In this document: positions 1 to 5,842 of the stretch, in pieces
How positions within the stretch are numbered: position 1 is the first letter of the stretch
Layout of the letters: the number at the start of each line of letters is the position of its first letter
Source: a virus
Virus record (IMG/VR): IMGVR_UViG_3300027816_000293
Span: 1 to 30,871 of that record
DNA: 30,871 nt
Direction: 5' to 3' (one strand)
Made by a program: the position numbers and the translations under genes
Notes under the pieces: model-generated
What the model saw: the letters and a program-made list of their open reading frames with translations, nothing else
Database searches by the model: none
What the model was told of the DNA's origin: nothing

Positions 1-143
1 TTTTATGTTATTGCCTTGTAAATACACCTTTTCAGATAGTAGAAGACGAAGTTAGGCGTGAACATTGGAAACAAGGGTTAATTGATGAAAGTTTAGATGT
101 AAGAGACTTTATTCAGAAGAAACATAACTTTGACCACATCCCG
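1..143. repeat. Terminal overlap closing the circle (copy 1)
   Basis: Bases 1-143 match 30729-30871. Bases 18-143 are identical (126 nt). Within bases 11-17 there are four mismatches, all silent in the exonuclease frame. The simplest reading is the end overlap of a circularly closed contig, with the outermost bases taken from a slightly different strain. A genuine packaged terminal repeat is less likely because true repeats are normally identical. Confidence 0.85.
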
Positions 144-260
144 AAAGAAAAGCGTGTAAAAGTCTTTAAAATAGCAAAAGACGAAGAAACAATCGAAAAG
201 ATTAAACAACGAGTAGAAGAATGTAGAGAGTATTATAACAATTTAATAGAAAATTTATGA
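1..260 (+). CDS. YqaJ-like exonuclease, C-terminal part (gene crosses the circle join)
   Basis: This is the 3' end of the gene that begins at 30317. Read from base 3, it continues the same frame (LCYCLVNTPFQIVEDEV...) and stops with TGA at 258-260. Joining the two ends over the 143-base overlap gives a protein of about 223 residues. The part seen here is the helical C-terminal tail, which holds no catalytic residue; the nuclease core is in the part at the window's end. The ATG of the next gene overlaps the stop as ATGA. Codons at 9-17 differ from the copy at the window's end only at silent positions (Tyr TAT/TAC, Cys TGC/TGT, Leu CTT/TTA), so the reading frame is under selection. Being partial is an effect of where the circle was cut. 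Confidence 0.85.
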   Translation, partial: LCYCLVNTPFQIVEDEVRREHWKQGLIDESLDVRDFIQKKHNFDHIPKEKRVKVFKIAKDEETIEKIKQRVEECREYYNNLIENL

Positions 261-475
261 AACAGACAGCAGTAATGATTGTAGAAAATAAAGTAGAAGC
301 GGAGGCAATAGCATTATTTGATGGTGAATTAACTTTTATTGAGTTTATAAATAATATTAGTAAGTATTTCAACCAAGCTAAAGTAATGGAGAAGCAGCAG
401 ATTATTGATGCCTACAATAATGGAGAAGATAGAAGTGCAGAATTATATTACAACGAAACCTTTAAATCAGAATAA
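257..475 (+). CDS. Small protein ending YYNETFKSE, paralogue of the gene before the exonuclease
   Basis: A 72-residue protein of unknown function. Its second half (EKQQIIDAYNNG...YYNETFKSE) closely resembles the second half of the protein at 30124-30315 (EKDQIIDACKQC...YYNETFKSE). Its N-terminal half is more diverged. The two paralogues therefore sit on either side of the exonuclease gene. Small proteins with this C-terminus are, as I recall, frequent in Bacteroidetes phages and have no known activity. It starts inside the stop of the exonuclease (ATGA), so the two are probably translated together. It is soluble, with no membrane segment or cysteine motif. Confidence 0.8.
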   Translation: MKQTAVMIVENKVEAEAIALFDGELTFIEFINNISKYFNQAKVMEKQQIIDAYNNGEDRSAELYYNETFKSE

Positions 476-476
476 G

Positions 477-710
477 ATGGAAACAGTAGCAATTATAGGA
501 GCAGTATTTCTTGGATTTTTATTAGCAGGAACAATGGTATTGCTAATTATGGGAGAGGATGCACCTAAATTTATAAAAATCCTTATATGGATATCAATGA
601 TTCCACTTACAATTTGCTTTTCAATTTTATCAGCATATGTTATAGAAAGTACTGAATGTAAAGTAAAGTATAAGAAAGTTAATGTTGAACTATATGAAAA
701 AGTAAAATAA
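477..710 (+). CDS. Small two-helix membrane protein
   Basis: A 77-residue protein of unknown function. Two strongly hydrophobic stretches (about residues 5-27 and 34-56) flank a short polar loop (MGEDAPKF), and a charged lysine-rich tail follows. A longer reading from an ATG at 405 would overlap the preceding gene by 71 bases; I chose the ATG at 477 because it follows the previous stop by one base. Its position in the early block suggests a host-envelope or superinfection role, but nothing in the sequence proves this. Confidence 0.7.
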   Translation: METVAIIGAVFLGFLLAGTMVLLIMGEDAPKFIKILIWISMIPLTICFSILSAYVIESTECKVKYKKVNVELYEKVK

Positions 711-711
711 T

Positions 712-849
712 ATGGAAGAAGAGTGTTGCCCAAATTGTGGTGAATGTGAAAACATTCATACTAATTATGATTGGAGTAAAAAAGAAAGACCAGTAGAAGA
801 GTATTTATGTAATGAATGTGGAACATATTTTCCACCTAAATCAGAATAA
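712..849 (+). CDS. Zinc-ribbon micro-protein (45 aa)
   Basis: A 45-residue protein of unknown function. It has a cysteine cluster CCPNCGEC near the N-terminus and a CNEC pair near residues 33-36, the usual four-cysteine spacing of a small zinc ribbon. The C-terminus PPKSE and the following DNA repeat the end of the gene at 257-475: the 16 bases at 464-479 and 838-853 are identical. It begins one base after the previous stop. The zinc ribbon is inferred from cysteine spacing only. Confidence 0.65.
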   Translation: MEEECCPNCGECENIHTNYDWSKKERPVEEYLCNECGTYFPPKSE

Positions 850-850
850 G

Positions 851-1039
851 ATGAAAAACGAATTAAAAATCATGGGTTACTATATTAACTCAACAAGAGA
901 AGACCAATTAGTGCAAATCAAAGATATCCAACGTGGAAAACTTTGGTACGAAGTAATAAGACAAAGCGATGCAAACACGATAAAAGAGTTTTGTTGTACG
1001 GAAACACGATTTAAAAACCTTTATATTCAAAAGAAATGA
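851..1039 (+). CDS. Small hypothetical protein (62 aa)
   Basis: A 62-residue soluble protein of unknown function, starting MKNELKIMGYY. An upstream in-frame ATG at 812 lies inside the zinc-ribbon gene and would add 13 residues in the wrong context. The ATG at 851 follows the zinc-ribbon stop by one base and is the better start. The protein mixes charged and aromatic residues and has no recognisable domain. Its stop overlaps the start of the next micro-ORF (ATGA). Confidence 0.6.
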   Translation: MKNELKIMGYYINSTREDQLVQIKDIQRGKLWYEVIRQSDANTIKEFCCTETRFKNLYIQKK

Positions 1040-1119
1040 GTAAAACAAGCGTAAGAAGTAAAATCGAAGTCTTAAAGCAATGGCTTCAAAGTATAAACCC
1101 AATAAAATATATTAAGTAA
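1036..1119 (+). CDS. Micro-ORF (27 aa)
   Basis: A 27-codon frame (MSKTSVRSKIEVLKQWL...) with a basic, amphipathic-helix composition. It starts by ATGA overlap with the gene before and ends directly at the ATG of the next frame (TAA then ATG). The tight coupling on both sides is the only evidence that it is translated. No function can be suggested. Confidence 0.4.
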   Translation: MSKTSVRSKIEVLKQWLQSINPIKYIK

Positions 1120-1281
1120 ATGGAAAAGAAAGAACAATTAATTCAGGCAATTATAACCTATCTAAACTTTGATTCAGTTTCAGATGAAAGATGGCACAGC
1201 CCGTTTAGTGATGAACGACAAGCAAAAGTTTGAAAAGACGCAGAAAAAATAACCGAGTTAGTAACTGAAATATATAAGTAA
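1120..1281 (+). pseudogene. Small gene interrupted by an in-frame TGA at codon 38
   Basis: The frame starting at 1120 reads MEKKEQLIQAIITYLNFDSV and is cut at 1231-1233 by TGA. It then continues open (KDAEKITELVTEIYK) to a TAA at 1279-1281, two bases before the next ATG. The continuation has good amphipathic-helix character and exactly fills the space to the next gene, so the original protein was probably 53 residues. A TGG-to-TGA change would explain it. TGA ends many intact genes in this genome, so general recoding is unlikely. A recent mutation, a sequencing error or a local readthrough remain possible. Confidence 0.55.
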
Positions 1282-1283
1282 AA

Positions 1284-1520
1284 ATGGAAGACAAAAAATG
1301 GAGTACAGGTGCCTGGAAAAAGCAAACTCAAAAAGGCGAAGTGATTAACTTTACAATTAATGGTGTTAAATACTCAATGTGGGCTAACAACTACAAAAAA
1401 GACGAAAAACAACCTGATTTTAAAATATTTGTTAACGACTTCAAACCAAAAGACGAAACGCAAGGAGGTAAACCTACCTATGGCAACAAAGATTTTGATG
1501 ACTTTTTAAAAGGAATATGA
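1284..1520 (+). CDS. Small hypothetical protein (78 aa)
   Basis: A 78-residue protein of unknown function, rich in Lys, Asp and aromatic residues. It has an early WSTGAWKKQTQKGEVINFTING stretch followed by YSMWANNYKK, which looks like a short beta-sheet fold, and an acidic C-terminus (KDFDDFLKGI). I recall similar proteins in Flavobacterium phages but know no function. An OB-type single-strand-binding fold is conceivable but cannot be shown. It overlaps the next gene by ATGA. Confidence 0.7.
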   Translation: MEDKKWSTGAWKKQTQKGEVINFTINGVKYSMWANNYKKDEKQPDFKIFVNDFKPKDETQGGKPTYGNKDFDDFLKGI

Positions 1521-1720
1521 AAGAGCAGGCAAAAGTATTAAGCGAAGCAAATGAGTTAACAAGGTTAATGATTCGGCACTATATACAAAAACACGAATTA
1601 ACCCTTAACGCTTTTTCAAAACTTTCAGGAATAAGACAACCTAACTTACATAAATTAATGAACGGTAAAACCCTTTCAAGCAAATCAATCGAAAAGTTAG
1701 GAATGTTTTTTAGTAAATAA
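1517..1720 (+). CDS. Small XRE-type helix-turn-helix protein
   Basis: A 67-residue DNA-binding protein of the Cro/C1 type. The HTH lies at about residues 28-50 (LTLNAFSKLSGIRQPNLHKLMNG), with the usual pattern of an A/S in the first helix, G at the turn and N-L-H-K in the recognition helix. It is nearly all HTH, with no oligomerisation or cleavage domain, so it resembles a Cro-like regulator more than a lysogenic repressor. It is the last gene before the terminator at 1767-1794 and lies just ahead of the promoter at 1796-1825, a natural place for a regulator of that promoter. Its target is inferred. Confidence 0.8.
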   Translation: MKEQAKVLSEANELTRLMIRHYIQKHELTLNAFSKLSGIRQPNLHKLMNGKTLSSKSIEKLGMFFSK

Positions 1721-1766
1721 CGTATTCAGGTAGTTACCATTAGAACACTTACTGAATCATTTTTCG

Positions 1767-1794
1767 AGCGGAACGTAAAAAATTCCGCTTTTTT
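1767..1794 (+). terminator. Rho-independent terminator ending the early block
   Basis: A 7-bp stem, AGCGGAA (1767-1773) with TTCCGCT (1783-1789), a 9-nt A-rich loop and a run of T to 1794. It lies 47 bases past the HTH gene and just before the 1818 promoter, separating two transcription units. Confidence 0.85.
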
Positions 1795-1795
1795 G

Positions 1796-1825
1796 TTTGT
1801 TGTATTATATTAATTAGTATATTTG
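1796..1825 (+). promoter_or_regulatory. Bacteroidetes-type promoter P1
   Basis: TTTG (1796-1799), an 18-nt spacer and TATATTTG (1818-1825) fit the Bacteroidetes vegetative promoter. The 21 bases at 1805-1825 are identical to 24284-24304. It should drive the zinc-finger, micro-membrane and sigma-like genes and possibly the terminase operon. The start of transcription should be a few bases past 1825, leaving a leader of about 25 bases. Confidence 0.75.
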
Positions 1826-1855
1826 TAGACGTTAAACAATTAAAAATTAGAAATT

Positions 1856-2212
1856 ATGAAAAGTTTATTTATGAATTGCCCTGAATGTGATGGAAGTGGA
1901 TACGTTACTATTGACTTGAACGACACACACATTCCGTATGAACAAAACCCAGTTGACTTTACTTGTATGTCTTGCGATGGCAAAGGTATTGCAATTGACA
2001 AAGAAGAAGCAGAAGACAGAATTTATCGAGTTGATGATATGATTGAGGGTATGCAAACACGAATGAGAATGTTAAGCGACTTTATTAAGACTTCAAGAAA
2101 GGGATATTTACCTAATTTAGAGAAAAAATATAACGATAGATTAGAAACTTGCGCACGTGGTTTAGGACGTTTAATGAATTATAAGCGAAAATTGCATAAC
2201 TTAGTATCGTGA
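1856..2212 (+). CDS. DnaJ-type zinc-finger protein
   Basis: A 118-residue protein. Residues 8-15 (CPECDGSG) and 37-44 (CMSCDGKG) both match the CxxCxGxG repeat of the DnaJ central zinc finger, giving one four-cysteine zinc site. There is no J-domain. The rest is a long charged helical segment. A role in chaperone interaction or zinc-dependent RNA/DNA binding is possible but unproven; short phage proteins with this motif are common and uncharacterised. It is the first gene after promoter P1 and overlaps the GTG-started micro-gene that follows. Confidence 0.75.
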   Translation: MKSLFMNCPECDGSGYVTIDLNDTHIPYEQNPVDFTCMSCDGKGIAIDKEEAEDRIYRVDDMIEGMQTRMRMLSDFIKTSRKGYLPNLEKKYNDRLETCARGLGRLMNYKRKLHNLVS

Positions 2213-2310
2213 AATTCAAAAAAACAGATGAAATTGCCTTTGGTATCGCTTACAAAAGTGGTGTCATTGGCATTTTCTTTTTATGTTGGTCACTTGAAAT
2301 TTATTTATGA
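2209..2310 (+). CDS. Micro-membrane protein (33 aa, GTG start)
   Basis: A 33-codon frame starting with GTG inside the stop of the gene before (GTGA) and ending inside the start of the sigma-like gene (ATGA). Residues 18-33 (GVIGIFFLCWSLEIYL) form one hydrophobic segment after a charged N-terminus (KFKKTDE). It exactly fills an otherwise unexplained gap with four-base overlaps at both ends, which is the main evidence. No function is known. Confidence 0.5.
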   Translation: MKFKKTDEIAFGIAYKSGVIGIFFLCWSLEIYL

Positions 2311-2837
2311 ACTGGATAAATAAAGTAACTAAGCACCACAAAGAATACGTAAACACGATAAAACAATTCGGTGAGGATTTCTACGCAGAAGATTTAGTTC
2401 AAGAAATGTATGTTAGATTTATAACTAAAAACAAAGAACAACAAGTGATGAACAAAGGCGAAGTTAATAGGTATTATGTTTGGCTTACGCTCAGATCGTT
2501 ATTTATAGATTTTCACCGACAAAAAAGCCGAGTAATTAAAGTTGATGTTTCAGAAATTTTAAATTTGCAACAAATAGACGAAATAGAAGAACACGAAGCC
2601 TTTGGAAGTTTAATGACGCAAGTAAGCAAAGAAATGAATAATTGGCACTATTACGACCGTTTATTGTTTAAGCTGTACAAAGACACTAATATGAGTATGC
2701 GTGAAATAGCACAGGGAACGAATATAAGTTTAAAAAGTATATTTGGAACATTAAAACACTGTAAAAAACGTTTAAAAGAAAACGTAGGTGAAGATTATTT
2801 AGACTTTAAGAATGAAGATTTTGAATTAATAAAATAA
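2307..2837 (+). CDS. Phage sigma-factor-like protein
   Basis: A 176-residue protein built like an ECF-type sigma-70 factor. Residues about 25-75 resemble region 2 (AEDLVQEMYVRF is the core-binding helix; a WLTLRSLFIDFHRQ helix follows). Residues about 116-157 resemble region 4, with an HTH at about 130-150 (MSMREIAQGTNISLKSIFGTL) and a basic end. Such proteins would bind host RNA polymerase and direct it to phage promoters. Its place just ahead of the terminase and structural genes suggests late transcription. The late promoters are not identified here. The region 2 promoter-melting residues are not well preserved, so a related transcription regulator is the alternative. Confidence 0.75.
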   Translation: MNWINKVTKHHKEYVNTIKQFGEDFYAEDLVQEMYVRFITKNKEQQVMNKGEVNRYYVWLTLRSLFIDFHRQKSRVIKVDVSEILNLQQIDEIEEHEAFGSLMTQVSKEMNNWHYYDRLLFKLYKDTNMSMREIAQGTNISLKSIFGTLKHCKKRLKENVGEDYLDFKNEDFELIK

Positions 2838-2839
2838 AT

Positions 2840-3253
2840 ATGGCACGTAAAAGACGAACAAAAGCTGAAATATTAGCAGCTAAAAGCGAAGGATTAGGCG
2901 ACACGGTAGAAAAGGTACTCGAAGTAACAGGAGTTGCAAAGGTTGCGAAATGGTTATTAGGCGAAGACTGCAAATGTGATGAGCGTAAAGCAAAGCTAAA
3001 CGAGTTATTTCCTTATAAGAAACCTTTATGTTTAGAAGAAAACGAATTTAGTTACCTCAATGAATGGTTTAACAAAAACACGGATCGAGTAACTCCGATT
3101 GAACAAGTTGAATTATTTAAAATTCATTCAAGAGTGTTCCAGGTTCGAAACGAACTAACAAGCTGTCCAAGTTGCGTTTTAGAAAGGATAAATGATTTAA
3201 GAAAAGTTTATAACCAATATAAAGACGAACAAAATGCCGATTCCAACTCCTAA
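2840..3253 (+). CDS. Hypothetical protein with four cysteines (137 aa)
   Basis: A 137-residue protein of unknown function. The N-terminus is very basic (MARKRRTKAEILAAK), as in proteins that touch DNA. A middle segment EDCKCDERK and a later SCPSC pair could together bind a metal ion. Between them lies a helical region. It starts two bases after the sigma-like gene and overlaps the next small frame by 20 bases. I recall proteins of this type ahead of the terminase in Flavobacterium phages. Confidence 0.7.
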   Translation: MARKRRTKAEILAAKSEGLGDTVEKVLEVTGVAKVAKWLLGEDCKCDERKAKLNELFPYKKPLCLEENEFSYLNEWFNKNTDRVTPIEQVELFKIHSRVFQVRNELTSCPSCVLERINDLRKVYNQYKDEQNADSNS

Positions 3254-3407
3254 CTCAGGCGAAGAAAAAAAAGACTTCATTCAACGTTGTATGTCAGATG
3301 ACACAATGGTAACTGAATACACAAACACGGATCAACGTTTAGCCATTTGCTCAACAAGCTACGAAGAAAACCTAAGCAAACAAAATGAGCGTATTTCTAA
3401 CAAGTGA
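3234..3407 (+). CDS. Small protein with the phage MPIPxPN...C...AICxxxYEE pattern (57 aa)
   Basis: A 57-residue protein starting MPIPTPNSGEEKKDFIQRCM and continuing to RLAICSTSYEE. This pattern (a proline-rich start, DFIxRCM, then QRxAxC) is, as I recall, found either alone or fused to head or portal-associated proteins in many phages. Its precise role is unknown. It overlaps the gene before by 20 bases and the next frame by 23. The preserved pattern makes it a real gene despite its small size. Confidence 0.65.
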   Translation: MPIPTPNSGEEKKDFIQRCMSDDTMVTEYTNTDQRLAICSTSYEENLSKQNERISNK

Positions 3408-3585
3408 CTATTACATAGTAATTATGAATCCAAACAAACATAAACACGAATGGAGCGCAATAAGAGTAATAATGCAAGTTAGCGAAATAAACTACTGTAT
3501 ATTTTTAGACTATGAAATAAACAAGTTAGAAATACACGCAGTAACAAAAGAAGAATTTAACACGTATAAATACAACCCTAATTAA
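3385..3585 (+). CDS. Small hypothetical protein (66 aa, or 53 aa from 3424)
   Basis: An unknown protein with a beta-rich middle (SAIRVIMQVSEINYCIFLDYEINKLEIHAV). The first ATG at 3385 overlaps the preceding gene by 23 bases; a second in-frame ATG at 3424 (MNPNKHKHEW) lies 17 bases after that gene's stop and may be the true start. It stands 10 bases ahead of the terminase small subunit. Confidence 0.55.
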   Translation: MSVFLTSDYYIVIMNPNKHKHEWSAIRVIMQVSEINYCIFLDYEINKLEIHAVTKEEFNTYKYNPN

Positions 3586-3595
3586 AACACGAATT

Positions 3596-4018
3596 ATGGC
3601 AAAAGTAGGAAGACCAAGAAACTTAGATAGCCCCGAACAACTTTACGAACTATTCGAAAGATATAAAACAGACGTAAAGGCGAACCCAAGAATAAAAAGC
3701 GTATTCGGAGGAAAGGAATTTGAAGAGAGAGCAGAACCTTTAGAAAGACCATTAACAATGGAAGGCTTTGAGGTTTTTTGTTGGGACGAAGTAGGTCAAG
3801 TAGAGCAATATTTTAAAAACATAGATAAAAGATACGAGGAATTTATACCTATCTGCTTACGTATACGCAAAGAAATCCGTAGAGACCAAATAGAAGGAGG
3901 TATGGTAGGACAGTACAATCCAAGCATTACACAGCGTTTAAACAACTTAAAAGAACAAGTTGAACAAACAAATATTGAACAACCTTTATTCAAATTAGAT
4001 GCTGACGATAACCAATGA
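3596..4018 (+). CDS. terS: Terminase small subunit
   Basis: A 140-residue protein that would recognise phage DNA and hand it to the large subunit for packaging. It matches the Bacteroidetes phage small-terminase pattern: a basic start (MAKVGRPRNLDSPEQLYELFERYK), the core PLTMEGFEVFCWDEVG with YFKNIDKRYEEFIPICLRIRKEIRRDQIEGGMVGQYNPSITQRLNNL in about residues 52-120, and an acidic, variable C-terminus. The first half supplies an HTH-like DNA-binding fold and the middle a helical oligomerisation part. It overlaps the methyltransferase by 20 bases. A methyltransferase separates it from the large subunit, which is unusual. Confidence 0.85.
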   Translation: MAKVGRPRNLDSPEQLYELFERYKTDVKANPRIKSVFGGKEFEERAEPLERPLTMEGFEVFCWDEVGQVEQYFKNIDKRYEEFIPICLRIRKEIRRDQIEGGMVGQYNPSITQRLNNLKEQVEQTNIEQPLFKLDADDNQ

Positions 4019-4646
4019 AGATAACATGGAGCTAATGGCTCGTTATCCTGACAACTATTTTGATTTGGCTATTGTTGACCCGCCTTATGGGATTGATATT
4101 GCGGAAAAACTTGCAAATGGATGGGTGAGTAAAGCAGGAGGAACAAAGTTTGAGGCAAAGGACTGGGATAAATATACGCCTACTCAGGAATATTGGGATG
4201 AACTATTTAGGGTATCTAAAAATCAAATCGTTTGGGGCGGGAACTACTTTATGAGTAAAATACAAAGAGATAGCCCTTGTTGGATATTTTGGGATAAAAA
4301 TAATGGTGATAGTTTATTTGCTGATGGCGAAATAGCTTGGACTTCATTTGATAGCCCTGTAAGATTAGCAAAAATACATTGGTGCGGAAGTGCAGCAAAA
4401 CACGAAACAGGGCAAAATAAAATACACCCAACCCAAAAGCCAACTAAACTTTACAAATGGCTATTAGATAAATACGCAAAGCAAGGAGATAAAATTTTAG
4501 ATACACATCTTGGCTCAGGAAGTATTGCAATAGCGTGCCATGATTACGGCTTTGATTTAACAGCATGCGAACTTGACAAAGAATATTTTGATAAAGCAAT
4601 GCAAAGAATAAATAACCAAACAGCACAAACTAAATTATTTATATGA
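3999..4646 (+). CDS. DNA N6-adenine methyltransferase (beta class)
   Basis: A 215-residue methyltransferase of the N6/N4 family, which moves a methyl group from S-adenosylmethionine to a base in DNA. The catalytic motif DPPYG is at residues 27-31. The HPTQKP motif is at 143-148, and the cofactor motif DTHLGSGS at 168-175 is followed by ELD at 191-193. Catalytic motif before cofactor motif is the beta-class order; DPPY favours adenine as target. The ATG at 3999 is supported because the first residues (ITNEDNMELMARYPDNYFDLAIVDPPYG) match the family's usual N-terminus. It probably protects phage DNA from host restriction or marks DNA for packaging. Target sequence unknown; no partner nuclease is present. 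Confidence 0.88.
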   Translation: MLTITNEDNMELMARYPDNYFDLAIVDPPYGIDIAEKLANGWVSKAGGTKFEAKDWDKYTPTQEYWDELFRVSKNQIVWGGNYFMSKIQRDSPCWIFWDKNNGDSLFADGEIAWTSFDSPVRLAKIHWCGSAAKHETGQNKIHPTQKPTKLYKWLLDKYAKQGDKILDTHLGSGSIAIACHDYGFDLTACELDKEYFDKAMQRINNQTAQTKLFI

Positions 4647-5842
4647 TAATAACAACAGCAATAAGGAAGATTAACGCCCTAAAAAAACGGATAAAAATTA
4701 TCCAGGGCGGAACTTCCGCTCTTTATCCCCCTATGAATTAAGTAGTAGGGGGAGACAATGCAGGTAAAACTTACGGAATTTTGCCCGTGTTAATTACAAA
4801 GGCTGCTACTTATTCAGGAATGGAGATTAGTGTAGTTGCGGAATCAATACCACATTTAAGACGAGGTGCGTTAAAAGACTTTCTAAAAATTATGAAAGAG
4901 ACGGGACGTTACTTCGATGATAGGTTTAATAAAACACTTTTACGTTATGAATTTGCTAACGGCAGTTTTATCGAGTTTTTTTCGGCTGATGATAGTTCTA
5001 AGTTACGGGGTGCTCGTCGTGACATTCTCTATATTAATGAGTGCAACAATATATCTTTTGAGTCCTATAACGAATTGGCTATTAGAACGAAAAAAGAAGT
5101 CTTCTTAGACTTTAATCCTGCTAACGAATTTTGGGTGCATACGGAACTAAAAGACGAACCCGACTCAGAGTTTATAATACTTACCTACAAGGATAATGAA
5201 GCCTTAGATAACTCAATAGTTGAGCAAATAGAAAAGAATCGTTTAAAAGCTGAAACAAGTTCTTATTGGGCTAATTGGTGGCGTGTTTATGGATTAGGTG
5301 AAATAGGAATGCTTGAGGGGGTTATATTTAGCAACTGGAAACAAATCGACCAGTTACCGAGTAATGCTCGTTTAGTGGGTATTGGATTAGACTTTGGTTA
5401 CACGAACGACCCTACTTCTGCAATAGAAATTTACAATTATAACGGAACACGAATCCTCAACGAATTAGTTTACCAAACAGGAATGTTAAACAGCGATATA
5501 GCTAAAAGACTTCCAAAAAACGTAGTAGTGTACGCTGATAGTTCAGAACCTAAAAGCATTGATGAAATAAGACGCTACGGAATAACAATTAAAGGCGTAA
5601 CAAAAGGCAAAGACTCAATAAATTACGGAATTGATGTTATGCAACAACAGGAATATTTAGTAACTTCAAACAGCGTTAATTTAATCAAAGAGTTAAGGGC
5701 GTATTGTTGGGACGTAGACAAAGCAGGAACCAGATTGAACAAACCTATTGACACAAATAACCACGCTATCGACGCGCTGAGATACCACGAAATGGAAACA
5801 CTCGGACTCAAAAGAAATTACGGCACATATAATATACGTTAA
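4643..5842 (+). CDS. terL: Terminase large subunit, interrupted in the Walker A motif
   Basis: The packaging motor: an ATPase and nuclease that pumps DNA into proheads and cuts it. Counting from ATG 4643, the N-terminus reads RIKIIQGGTSA, then TAA at 4739-4741 stops the frame; it reopens as VVGGDNAGKTYGILPVLI. The frame is the same on both sides, so 42 extra bases sit inside the P-loop. Past it everything is intact: Walker B DILYINECN (5021-5047), nuclease acids in LDFGYTNDP (Asp at 5390), VYADSSEP and NHAIDALRY (Asp at 5771). The first in-frame starts beyond the stop (TTG 4781, ATG 4820) lack Walker A. Either recoding joins the two parts, or the gene is dead, or the sequence is wrong here. 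It overlaps the methyltransferase by ATGA. Confidence 0.85.
4721..4762 (+). other. 42-nt in-frame segment with hairpin and stop inside terL
   Basis: Removing 42 bases in register (4706-4747, 4721-4762 or any window between) restores a standard P-loop, GGTSAGKT or GGDNAGKT. The segment holds a perfect 8-bp inverted repeat, TCCCCCTA (4726-4733) with TAGGGGGA (4746-4753), around a 12-nt loop that contains the TAA stop (4739-4741). Codons GGA at 4709-4711 and GGA at 4751-4753 are identical and exactly 42 bases apart; GGC/GGG and GCT/GCA match as Gly and Ala. That arrangement resembles a translational bypass element, but recombination or assembly error would look similar. Confidence 0.7.

Noticed and set aside
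1-143. True direct terminal repeat of a linear packaged genome
   Set aside because: The two copies differ at four silent sites at the outer edge, which fits contig overlap with strain variation better than a packaged repeat.
1120-1281. Genome-wide recoding of TGA
   Set aside because: TGA ends many intact genes, often in ATGA overlaps with the next start; general recoding would fuse these genes.
4917-5108. 63-codon + strand frame within terL
   Set aside because: Overlaps conserved terL motifs in another frame and has no protein-like pattern.
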